This document shows positions 1 to 5,561 of a stretch of 5,821 nucleotides of DNA, in pieces (within the stretch, counting starts at the first letter, position 1; each line of letters begins with the position of its first letter). A program made the position numbers and the translations under genes. Location: the NCBI GenBank assembly GCA_042091035.1, contig JBELIG010000209.1, positions 1-5,821 of the forward strand, in the 5' to 3' direction. The notes below the pieces were generated by a model. It had not been told where the DNA came from, searched no databases, and was given only the letters and a program-made list of their open reading frames with translations. Origin of the DNA: AM-2324 sp042091035. GTDB taxonomy: Bacteria; Bacteroidota; Bacteroidia; Chitinophagales; Saprospiraceae.

Positions 1-2
1 TT

Positions 3-275
3 CCAAAGAGTATATACTGGGCTATTGTAACCCTTACCACAGTTGGGTACGGAGATATAGCTCCTATTACAGATCTAGGGAGATTCTTTTCGGCCTTGGT
101 CATGATTATTGGTTACGCAGTAATAGCCGTCCCAACAGGAATTATAACATCGGAAGCAATAAAGACACAAAAAGAGCAATATACCAATACGCAGCTCTGT
201 CAAAATTGCCATAAAGATGATCACGAAGATGATGCTAATTTTTGTAGTCGATGTGGCTACTCATTACATAACTAG
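3..275 (+). CDS. Potassium channel / ion transporter, C-terminal part (5' truncated by window edge)
   Basis: Ninety residues are readable in the frame starting at base 3, ending with TAG at 273-275; the N-terminal part lies outside the window. The fragment opens in the pore helix and carries the potassium selectivity filter TTVGYGD (residues 12-18 of the fragment). A hydrophobic inner helix follows (about 28-50), ending in the AVPTGI motif typical of S6 in voltage-gated-type bacterial potassium channels. After a short polar linker there is a compact zinc ribbon: C66-x2-C69 and C81-x2-C84, with His70 and His74 between them. The protein should sit in the inner membrane and conduct K+; the ribbon should be cytoplasmic. 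Whether the missing part holds an S1-S4 voltage sensor cannot be seen, though the inner-helix sequence resembles six-helix channels more than two-helix ones. Its stop codon overlaps that of the converging DoxX gene. Channel identity is firm; gating and physiological role are unknown. Confidence 0.9.
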   Translation, partial: PKSIYWAIVTLTTVGYGDIAPITDLGRFFSALVMIIGYAVIAVPTGIITSEAIKTQKEQYTNTQLCQNCHKDDHEDDANFCSRCGYSLHN

Positions 276-685
276 CGAACCTTTGTCGTAGCAAAAATTT
301 TACGAATACTGTAGGCTCTACTTCCGTTGACCCAAAGTAACAGCATTCCCCCTAAGATTGCCATATTCTTTGTAAACAACATTATAATCATGCGTTGCTC
401 TCCCCTTGGGAATGACCAAAAATCATATACTAGGAAGGTTGTAGGTAACCAGTAAACTAAAAGGATTATTATAGCAAATCCTGTACGATAGCCCGTTGCA
501 ATAAGAATTGCCCCAAGCAACAAAATGATTATCCCCGCATTGAGCAAGAGATCCTGCTGCCACAAAATATTTAATTCTGTCAATGCAGTTCGAGTCTCTT
601 CATAGAACTTGAGTGTATCGATTGCCTCAAATATAAAAACAGCTGACAAAAATAGCCTACCGATTAGATCTACTATATTTTTCAT
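272..685 (-). CDS. DoxX-family four-helix inner-membrane protein
   Basis: A 137-residue, strongly hydrophobic protein with four predicted membrane segments at about residues 6-24, 46-65, 67-86 and 102-120. The family signature is visible: the early IGRLFLSAVFIFEAIDTL helix, a TGYRTG turn after helix 2, DFWSF near residue 88, and the TKNMAILGGMLLL last helix. The length is normal for the DoxX/DoxD-like family (COG2259). Members are integral membrane proteins, some linked to quinone-dependent thiosulfate oxidation or to oxidative-stress complexes, but most, like this one, have no proven reaction. It starts with ATG 27 bases after the stop of the FAD-dependent oxidoreductase on the same strand, so it is probably the last gene of that operon. 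No clear Shine-Dalgarno lies close to the ATG, as is usual in Bacteroidota. Its TAG stop (272-274) overlaps the stop of the opposing channel gene. Family assignment is good; function is open. Confidence 0.85.
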   Translation of the reverse strand: MKNIVDLIGRLFLSAVFIFEAIDTLKFYEETRTALTELNILWQQDLLLNAGIIILLLGAILIATGYRTGFAIIILLVYWLPTTFLVYDFWSFPRGEQRMIIMLFTKNMAILGGMLLLWVNGSRAYSIRKIFATTKVR

Positions 686-712
686 AATCTTAGTTGTGTT
701 GTTATCCTTTTA

Positions 713-2275
713 TTAGGATAAAAATAATTTGATAGCTAAGGCCACATTCTGACCATCCATCGCTGCTGACAATATTCCACCTGCATATCCCGCTCCTTCT
801 CCACAAGGGAATAATCCCTCTGCTCCTTCATGCATGTAGGTCTCTTTGTTCCTAGGTATTTTAATTGGAGAACTTGTTCTACTTTCTGTTCCTATGATAT
901 TAGCTTCTTCCGTAAAATAACCCTTCATTTTACGGCCAAAAACTTGAACAGCCTGCCTGAGCCTGTCATAGATTCCGTTCGGCAATAATTCATGAACAGG
1001 AGCTGCTACTAAGCCAGGAATATATGATGTATCAGGCAAAGAAGCTGATACTTTCCCATTTATAAAGTCCGTCATACGTTGAGCAGGCGCTTGCTGTCCA
1101 CCGTCCCCCCAATCAAACATTTTACGCTCTACTGCAGCTTGGAATTCCATATTTGCAAAGACGCCATGCTTTTCAAAGCCTATCAAGTCTTCATTTTCAA
1201 CTGCTACAACAGTACCAGAGTTGGCAAAGGGAGAATCTCTTCTTGACATAGACATGCCATTCACTACAATCTCACCAGGAGCAGTAGCTGCAGGAACGAC
1301 CAATCCACCAGGGCACATACAAAACGAGAAGACACCTCTGCCATCAACCTGGCAGACCAACTTATAGGAGGATGCAGGAAGATTTTCTTCGCGCTCTTCT
1401 TGACCGTATTGGATTTTATCTATTAGTGGCTGTGGATGTTCTATTCGCACACCCAAAGCAAAGGGTTTAGATTCCAGAGCTATCCCCTTACTCGCACAAA
1501 GCTTATAGATATCTCTTGCAGAATGACCAGTTGCCAAAACAGTAGCTTTTGCCTCATAGGTTTTACCGGATTGAGTAACAACACCTCTAAATCTCCCCTT
1601 TTCATACAAGAAATCAGTGACATAGGTATCAAAATGGATTTCCCCCCCATGCTTCAAAATAGTTTCTCTTATGTTGGCAACAATCTTAGGAAGTTTATTC
1701 GAGCCTATATGCGGATGGGCATCAACCAAAATATCGGCATTTGCACCATGCTCAACTAATAAATTCAAAGCCTTTATAATTGATCCTCGTTTATGAGAAC
1801 GTGTGTAAAGCTTTCCGTCAGAATAGGTCCCAGCACCACCTTCTCCAAAGCAATAATTCGAGTGTTCATTAACCGTATCAAATTGTTGGATTGCACGTAA
1901 ATCCCTACGTCTTTCTTGAACCTCCTTTCCACGATCTAAAATTATTGGTTTGAGGCCTTGTTCTATTAGTTCAAGTCCCGCAAAATAGCCAGCAGGTCCT
2001 GCCCCTACTACTATCACAGGCTCTGCATCTTCTACCTGCTTCAATTTTTGAAGATAGACCGTTTGATCTGCTTTGGGCTCTTCAGCAGCAAGCTCTACGC
2101 GCAAAAGAAAGAATGGTTGCTTACTTCGAGCATCTATCGAACGCTTAATTATTTTCAAATATCCTATCTTATGGAATGGGATACCCGCTTTATTTGCTGC
2201 CTTTTTTTTGATTAGATCCTCATTCCCTAAGTCCTTAGGCAGGACTTTCAACTCAACCGTCTTTATATTATCCAC
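713..2275 (-). CDS. NAD(P)/FAD-dependent oxidoreductase, COG2509-type, function unknown
   Basis: A 520-residue flavoprotein. The first 80 or so residues form a small alpha/beta domain typical of this family. The Rossmann FAD motif follows as VIVVGAGPAG (87-96), with Asp114 (ILDRG) placed to bind the FAD ribose. The family-defining FGEGGAGTYSDGKL lies at 143-156, the second nucleotide motif ATGHSARD at 248-255, CMCPGG at 319-324, SSPIKIPRN at 468-476, and the closing FAD motif FPCGEGAGYAGG at 489-500. Length and motif order match complete COG2509 proteins, annotated only as uncharacterised FAD-dependent dehydrogenases; the protein should be cytosolic. The start must be GTG (2273-2275): an in-frame TAA lies five codons upstream at 2288-2290 and no ATG is near. 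AAGGA about six bases before the GTG, inside the end of the preceding gene, can serve as ribosome binding site. That gene's stop is only 2 bases upstream, so translational coupling is likely. The substrate is unknown. Confidence 0.9.
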   Translation of the reverse strand: MDNIKTVELKVLPKDLGNEDLIKKKAANKAGIPFHKIGYLKIIKRSIDARSKQPFFLLRVELAAEEPKADQTVYLQKLKQVEDAEPVIVVGAGPAGYFAGLELIEQGLKPIILDRGKEVQERRRDLRAIQQFDTVNEHSNYCFGEGGAGTYSDGKLYTRSHKRGSIIKALNLLVEHGANADILVDAHPHIGSNKLPKIVANIRETILKHGGEIHFDTYVTDFLYEKGRFRGVVTQSGKTYEAKATVLATGHSARDIYKLCASKGIALESKPFALGVRIEHPQPLIDKIQYGQEEREENLPASSYKLVCQVDGRGVFSFCMCPGGLVVPAATAPGEIVVNGMSMSRRDSPFANSGTVVAVENEDLIGFEKHGVFANMEFQAAVERKMFDWGDGGQQAPAQRMTDFINGKVSASLPDTSYIPGLVAAPVHELLPNGIYDRLRQAVQVFGRKMKGYFTEEANIIGTESRTSSPIKIPRNKETYMHEGAEGLFPCGEGAGYAGGILSAAMDGQNVALAIKLFLS

Positions 2276-2277
2276 AA

Positions 2278-2715
2278 CTAATCCTTTTTATCTTTCCTTA
2301 TATATACATTCTGCTCCGACTCAATAAAGACATTTGGTATGTACAATTTTGTCATTATAATTTCATTGGGATACAAGTCCGAGCCATTATACTTAATTGC
2401 AATGGTCATTCTGTTTTGATCAAAAGAACTCAATCTAATAATCTGCTCATCTGGTTCTTCAACAATCTCATATCTAGACAATGAATCCACATGAAAGTCT
2501 AATAGATGTTTCATACCATTTTCCAAAACAACCTGTATTTCACTCATTACGGTATTACCCTGCCAAAAAACAACTTCATAATCATCCTCATAAAGATCGA
2601 TGTTGATCTGCTCATAATTCTCAACCATAAATGTTTGATGAAGAATCTTCTTCGCTTGAGCATTTAGCTCTAAGGAAATAGAGATAATAAGAAGACTAAG
2701 AAGTAAAATTCGCAT
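2278..2715 (-). CDS. Small secreted protein, hypothetical; diverged relative of the 2844-3266 product
   Basis: A 145-residue protein with a clear signal peptide: Met-Arg, a hydrophobic stretch (3-16), then a likely signal peptidase I site after NAQA (18-21). There is no lipobox cysteine, so it should be a soluble periplasmic or outer-surface protein. The mature part is rich in alternating hydrophobic/polar residues (INIDLYEDDYEVVFW at 37-51, MTIAIKYNG at 103-111), which suggests a beta-sheet fold. Trp51, NGM (66-68), RYEI (81-84) and YIPN (125-128) line up in order with the neighbouring secreted protein. It resembles conserved hypothetical proteins of Sphingobacteriaceae and, loosely, beta-stranded putative adhesin (DUF4097/head-GIN) proteins; that is an impression, not a search result. 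It is probably the first gene of an operon with the FAD oxidoreductase (2-base gap), preceded by a -7 promoter element at 2752-2759. No Shine-Dalgarno is seen before the ATG. I do not know its function. Confidence 0.75.
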   Translation of the reverse strand: MRILLLSLLIISISLELNAQAKKILHQTFMVENYEQINIDLYEDDYEVVFWQGNTVMSEIQVVLENGMKHLLDFHVDSLSRYEIVEEPDEQIIRLSSFDQNRMTIAIKYNGSDLYPNEIIMTKLYIPNVFIESEQNVYIRKDKKD

Positions 2716-2751
2716 TTGTGATATTTAATTTTTTTTACAAAATCAGAACAC

Positions 2752-2759
2752 CAAATATA
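2752..2759 (-). promoter_or_regulatory. Candidate promoter -7 element (TATATTTG) for the secreted protein / FAD / DoxX operon
   Basis: Read on the minus strand, TATATTTG matches the Bacteroidota -7 consensus TAnnTTTG exactly. It lies 36 bases before the ATG at 2715, giving a leader of about 30 bases, and just downstream of the hairpin that ends the previous gene. A TTTTC stretch near 2779-2783 sits roughly where the -33 TTTG would be, but it is a weak match. Placement between a terminator and a start codon supports the call. Confidence 0.5.
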
Positions 2760-2781
2760 GGCATTAAAGATTTGTAATGAA

Positions 2782-2820
2782 AAGAGCTAAGCCTATTATT
2801 ATATAACGGGCTTAGCTCTT
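2782..2820 (-). terminator. Rho-independent terminator after the 2844-3266 gene
   Basis: A perfect 12-bp inverted repeat (arms 2782-2793 and 2809-2820, loop of 15 bases) begins 23 bases after the TAA stop of the minus-strand gene. On the minus strand the stem runs into CTTTTCATT, a short U-rich tail. The plus-strand reading has no U tract, so it acts for the minus strand. It separates the two secreted-protein genes into different transcription units. Confidence 0.75.
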
Positions 2821-2843
2821 AGTAAAATATATCTGACTAAATA

Positions 2844-3266
2844 TTAAAATATAAGTTCTACTGATTTTATATTATTAGCAGTCCCCGATGTAATCACCTC
2901 GTTAGGAACATAACACTTAATCTCTATAAGTTCGCTTAATTCATTTTGTAAGTTCTGTTCTAAATTTGGAAATGAAAGATACATCATACCTCCAATAATT
3001 TCTGAACTCATCTTATACCTATTCGAGCGAATCAAATGCTTCAATTCACTAGAATTCATGCCATCTGTTGTTATAGATACAAGAACTCTTCCATAAGATT
3101 TATCCCAGCTTTCATACTTAACATTTCCCTCGTTCATAATAATGACCTCATCAACAAGATTCATATCAATGGATTTCACAATTATACTATTATTGACCTG
3201 GGCAGTCATAGAAATAGTCAAAAGTAAATTCAGAAAAATACCATACCAATATTTCATACGGCTCAT
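2844..3266 (-). CDS. Small secreted protein, hypothetical; diverged relative of the 2278-2715 product
   Basis: A 140-residue protein with an N-terminal signal peptide (basic MSRMK, hydrophobic 9-19) and a probable signal peptidase I site after MTAQ (20-23). There is no lipobox, so secretion to the periplasm or beyond is expected. The ATG at 3264-3266 or the one three codons later (3255-3257) could be the true start; both leave an intact signal peptide. The mature part has a beta-rich pattern and shares an ordered set of residues with the downstream secreted protein: Trp54, DGM (68-70), RYKM (83-86) and YVPN (119-122), with near-identical spacing between Trp and RY (29 versus 30 residues). The gene lies 57 bases after kdsA on the same strand and ends at a strong hairpin. 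It may be read through from kdsA, or from a poor -7-like TATATTTT at 3286-3293. I cannot assign a function. Confidence 0.75.
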   Translation of the reverse strand: MSRMKYWYGIFLNLLLTISMTAQVNNSIIVKSIDMNLVDEVIIMNEGNVKYESWDKSYGRVLVSITTDGMNSSELKHLIRSNRYKMSSEIIGGMMYLSFPNLEQNLQNELSELIEIKCYVPNEVITSGTANNIKSVELIF

Positions 3267-3281
3267 CTTTATTTTGCAGAG

Positions 3282-3311
3282 ATTTAAAATATAATTATAT
3301 ATATAATATAA
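3282..3311. other. A/T-only tract with palindromic core between kdsA and the secreted-protein gene
   Basis: Thirty consecutive bases are only A or T, with a perfect 14-base palindrome at 3294-3307 (ATTATATATATAAT). A G/C-free dyad is a poor terminator stem. A TATATTTT at 3286-3293 on the minus strand is one base off the -7 consensus, so the tract may be part of a weak promoter or simply low-complexity spacer. Confidence 0.4.
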
Positions 3312-3323
3312 CTATAACATAGT

Positions 3324-4145
3324 TTATTGTCCTTCGATAGAAATAACTGCCTGTCTCAACAGAACCAATTTTTCTAAAAGTGGGCGCATTAACTTTAGAT
3401 CCAACATATTAGCTCCATCAGATTTCGCTACTGAAGGATCAGGATGTGTCTCCATAAATAGTCCATCTACTCCTACGGCAATTGCCGCCTTAGCCATTGT
3501 TTCTATTAATTGAGGTTTCCCCCCAGTCACACCTGAGCTTTGATTAGGCTGTTGTAGAGAATGGGTAACATCCAAAACAACAGGTACATTATTTCGCTTC
3601 ATTTCAGGAATACCTCGATAATCAATAATTAGATCCTGGTAACCAAATGTATTTCCACGTTCTGTTAGTATTACAGAGTCATTTCCTGATTGTCTGATTT
3701 TATCCACTGCGAATTGCATAGATTCCGCGCTCATAAATTGCCCCTTCTTCACATTTACAGTTTTCCCAGTCTTGGCAGCAGCTACTAAAAGATCTGTCTG
3801 ACGACATAAGAATGCAGGTATCTGCAGCACATCTACATACTCTGCAGCAATAGCAGCTTCTTGCGCATCATGTATATCCGTGACAACCGGCACATTGAAT
3901 GTTTGACCGACCTTCTGTAGGATCTTTAATGCTTTTTCATCACCAATACCAGTAAAAGAATCTAAGCGGGAACGGTTAGCTTTTCGATAAGAACCCTTAA
4001 AAACAAGTGGAATTTTGAGGGACTGACAAAGTTCTACCAAATGTTCAGCGATTTCAAATGCAATGGCCTCTCCTTCGATGGCACAAGGACCAGCAAGTAG
4101 GAAGAAAGATTGATTATTATAATTAGCCAAATTAGGTATATGCAT
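3324..4145 (-). CDS. kdsA: 3-deoxy-8-phosphooctulonate synthase (Kdo-8-phosphate synthase)
   Basis: This 273-residue cytosolic enzyme condenses phosphoenolpyruvate with D-arabinose-5-phosphate to give Kdo-8-phosphate, which supplies Kdo for the lipopolysaccharide inner core. The whole DAHP synthase/KdsA TIM barrel is present: LAGPCAIEGE (17-26), GSYRKANRSR (51-60), TDIHD (89-93), IPAFLCRQTDLL (109-120), NVKKGQF (131-137), TERGNTFGY (161-169), DVTHSLQ (192-198) and METHPDPSVAKSDGAN (231-246). Cys21, His195, Glu232 and Asp243 match the four metal ligands of the metal-dependent class (as in Aquifex), where the E. coli enzyme has Asn for Cys. The length is normal and all expected active-site motifs are intact. 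The ATG is well fixed because an in-frame TAA lies five codons upstream. A -7 element (TATCTTTG) precedes it. No other Kdo genes are in view. Confidence 0.97.
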   Translation of the reverse strand: MHIPNLANYNNQSFFLLAGPCAIEGEAIAFEIAEHLVELCQSLKIPLVFKGSYRKANRSRLDSFTGIGDEKALKILQKVGQTFNVPVVTDIHDAQEAAIAAEYVDVLQIPAFLCRQTDLLVAAAKTGKTVNVKKGQFMSAESMQFAVDKIRQSGNDSVILTERGNTFGYQDLIIDYRGIPEMKRNNVPVVLDVTHSLQQPNQSSGVTGGKPQLIETMAKAAIAVGVDGLFMETHPDPSVAKSDGANMLDLKLMRPLLEKLVLLRQAVISIEGQ

Positions 4146-4166
4146 AGCTTCAAGTATTTAACTACT

Positions 4167-4174
4167 CAAAGATA
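4167..4174 (-). promoter_or_regulatory. Candidate promoter -7 element (TATCTTTG) for kdsA
   Basis: On the minus strand TATCTTTG matches TAnnTTTG exactly and lies 21 bases before the kdsA ATG, implying a short leader of about 15 bases. A GTTTCG sequence around 4190-4195 is the nearest -33-like stretch, but its spacing (about 16 bases) and sequence are imperfect. Its position after the upstream gene's hairpin supports kdsA having its own promoter. Confidence 0.5.
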
Positions 4175-4261
4175 AGCTTTTCTGCTTTCCGAAACACTAG
4201 AAACCAAACATAATTCTATAGATAAGCAAAAATAAAAGAGGAAACGAAATTAAATTTTTAA

Positions 4262-4301
4262 AGACCACATTTCAAAGTGTAAAAACCCTCAAATGTGGTC
4301 T
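4262..4301 (-). terminator. Hairpin terminator after the ABC permease gene
   Basis: A perfect 11-bp inverted repeat (arms 4262-4272 and 4291-4301, loop of 18 bases) starts 9 bases after the TAA stop of the minus-strand permease gene. The stem contains a GACCAC/GTGGTC core. On the minus strand the tail reads TTAAAAATTTAATTT, which is A/T-rich but not a clean U run, so termination may be less efficient than at the 2782-2820 hairpin. Confidence 0.6.
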
Positions 4302-4310
4302 AAAAACAAA

Positions 4311-5561
4311 TTATTGTCTAATAGCAATTACAGGATCTAATCTTGCAGCCATAAAAGCAGGTATAATCCCTGACAGAACACCTGACAAAACAGAAATAGT
4401 AACGCCTAATATTATATTTCCTGTAGACACCGAAAGATCAAAAGGAATGTAATTCTCTAAAAGAGGCAGCCCAAGAGCTACAACAGCGATTCCCAAAACA
4501 CCTCCAATCAAACACAAGAGAACGGCTTCAATTAAAAATTCTAGTAGGATAAAATATTTTTTTGCACCAAGCGCCTTTTTAACTCCTATTATAGAGGTAC
4601 GCTCTTTCACAGAAACAAACATAATATTAGCAACACTTACCCCACCCACAATTATGGATAATAAACCAATGACTCCACCCGCGAAGGATAGACCTCCAAA
4701 AATATCATCCATTATTGAATTCAATAAAGTCACTCTATTCAACGAAAAATCAGTCTCTTCCATAGGTCTTAGCTGTCTTCCACGTCGTAGCATACCTGTC
4801 AAATCATCTGTAAGTTGATCTAAGCCAATACCTGGTTTTGCCTTCACGGCTATAGAAGAACCAAAGCCACCTAGTTGCTTTACATTTAAAAACTTCCTGG
4901 CTGTTTCATAGCCTAAAACAAAAGCATCATCAAAGTTTGCAATATTTACTATATCATCCCCCGACTTTTCAACAACCCCAATCACTTCAAATTTTCGCCC
5001 ATTAAGACTGACCTTCTTACCTAGTGGATTTACTATGCCAAATAATTCTGTAGAAACATTTGCACCTAGAATAATCTTATCACTTCCCAGATTATATTCA
5101 GACTCAGAAAAATAACGTCCCTGACCTATCTCAAAATCAATTACCTCAGGAAGTTCATAGGTAGAAATAAATCCAGAAGCCCGTTGGACAGATTTCCCAT
5201 CGTACTTAAGGGTCTTACCCCTAAAATCCAAAGAGAAATAAGAGTAGGCCGCAGATTTAACATCCTGCTGAATTACTTGGTAATCATCATAATCAACATT
5301 AGGTCGTTTTATGATTTCCCACCATTTAAACTCCCCTTCTGTCTGCCAAGGAAACTTCATCACATATACTACATTGTCTCCAAGTTTTTGAATACTTGAC
5401 TTGACGTTAGTCTCAAGGGAAGCAACCATAGATTGAACTCCGACGATACATATCACACCGATTGTGACACCCAATAATGAAAGTGATGATCTTAATTTAT
5501 TACCAATAATTTGGCCAAATGCTTGATTAAAACTCTCTCTAATAATTTTTAACAATACCAT
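4311..5561 (-). CDS. MacB/FtsX-type ABC transporter permease
   Basis: A 416-residue inner-membrane permease with the standard layout: a cytoplasmic N-terminus leading into NKLRSSLSLLGVTIGV (21-36), a first membrane helix (about 27-46), a large periplasmic MacB_PCD-type domain (about 47-288), then the FtsX domain with three helices (about 291-315, 338-366, 380-402). The conserved VKERTSIIGVKKALGAKK segment (318-335) and the closing PAFMAARLDPVIAIR (401-415) are clear. Such permeases work as mechanotransmitters or exporters with a separate LolD/MacB-type ATPase and often a membrane-fusion protein; neither is encoded in this window. Length is normal for the ATPase-less class. The ATG is supported by an in-frame TAA eight codons upstream; no Shine-Dalgarno is visible. 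It is followed at once by a hairpin, so it is the last or only gene of its transcript. The substrate cannot be told from sequence; macrolide or lipoprotein labels would be guesses. Confidence 0.93.
   Translation of the reverse strand: MVLLKIIRESFNQAFGQIIGNKLRSSLSLLGVTIGVICIVGVQSMVASLETNVKSSIQKLGDNVVYVMKFPWQTEGEFKWWEIIKRPNVDYDDYQVIQQDVKSAAYSYFSLDFRGKTLKYDGKSVQRASGFISTYELPEVIDFEIGQGRYFSESEYNLGSDKIILGANVSTELFGIVNPLGKKVSLNGRKFEVIGVVEKSGDDIVNIANFDDAFVLGYETARKFLNVKQLGGFGSSIAVKAKPGIGLDQLTDDLTGMLRRGRQLRPMEETDFSLNRVTLLNSIMDDIFGGLSFAGGVIGLLSIIVGGVSVANIMFVSVKERTSIIGVKKALGAKKYFILLEFLIEAVLLCLIGGVLGIAVVALGLPLLENYIPFDLSVSTGNIILGVTISVLSGVLSGIIPAFMAARLDPVIAIRQ

Noticed and set aside
244..260. Small hairpin GTAGTC/GGCTAC near the end of the channel gene, considered as terminator for the DoxX gene
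   Set aside because: On the minus strand it is followed by an A run, not U; the bases are explained by coding of the zinc ribbon.
1642..1648. G7 run (minus strand) in the FAD oxidoreductase, considered as phase-variation tract
   Set aside because: The frame is intact and the bases encode the family-typical HGGEI segment; seven bases is short for contingency loci.
1436..1759. Plus-strand 107-codon frame
   Set aside because: Lies wholly antisense inside the well-conserved FAD oxidoreductase gene; no family features.
2073..2327. Plus-strand 84-codon frame
   Set aside because: Antisense to the start of the FAD oxidoreductase and the end of the secreted protein; shadow frame.
3036..3227. Plus-strand 63-codon frame
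   Set aside because: Antisense to the secreted protein gene, with no upstream signals; shadow frame.
3294..3307. AT palindrome considered as kdsA terminator
   Set aside because: It contains no G or C pairs, so the stem would be too weak; more likely low-complexity spacer or promoter DNA.
5184..5399. Plus-strand 71-codon frame
   Set aside because: Antisense to the periplasmic domain of the permease; shadow frame.
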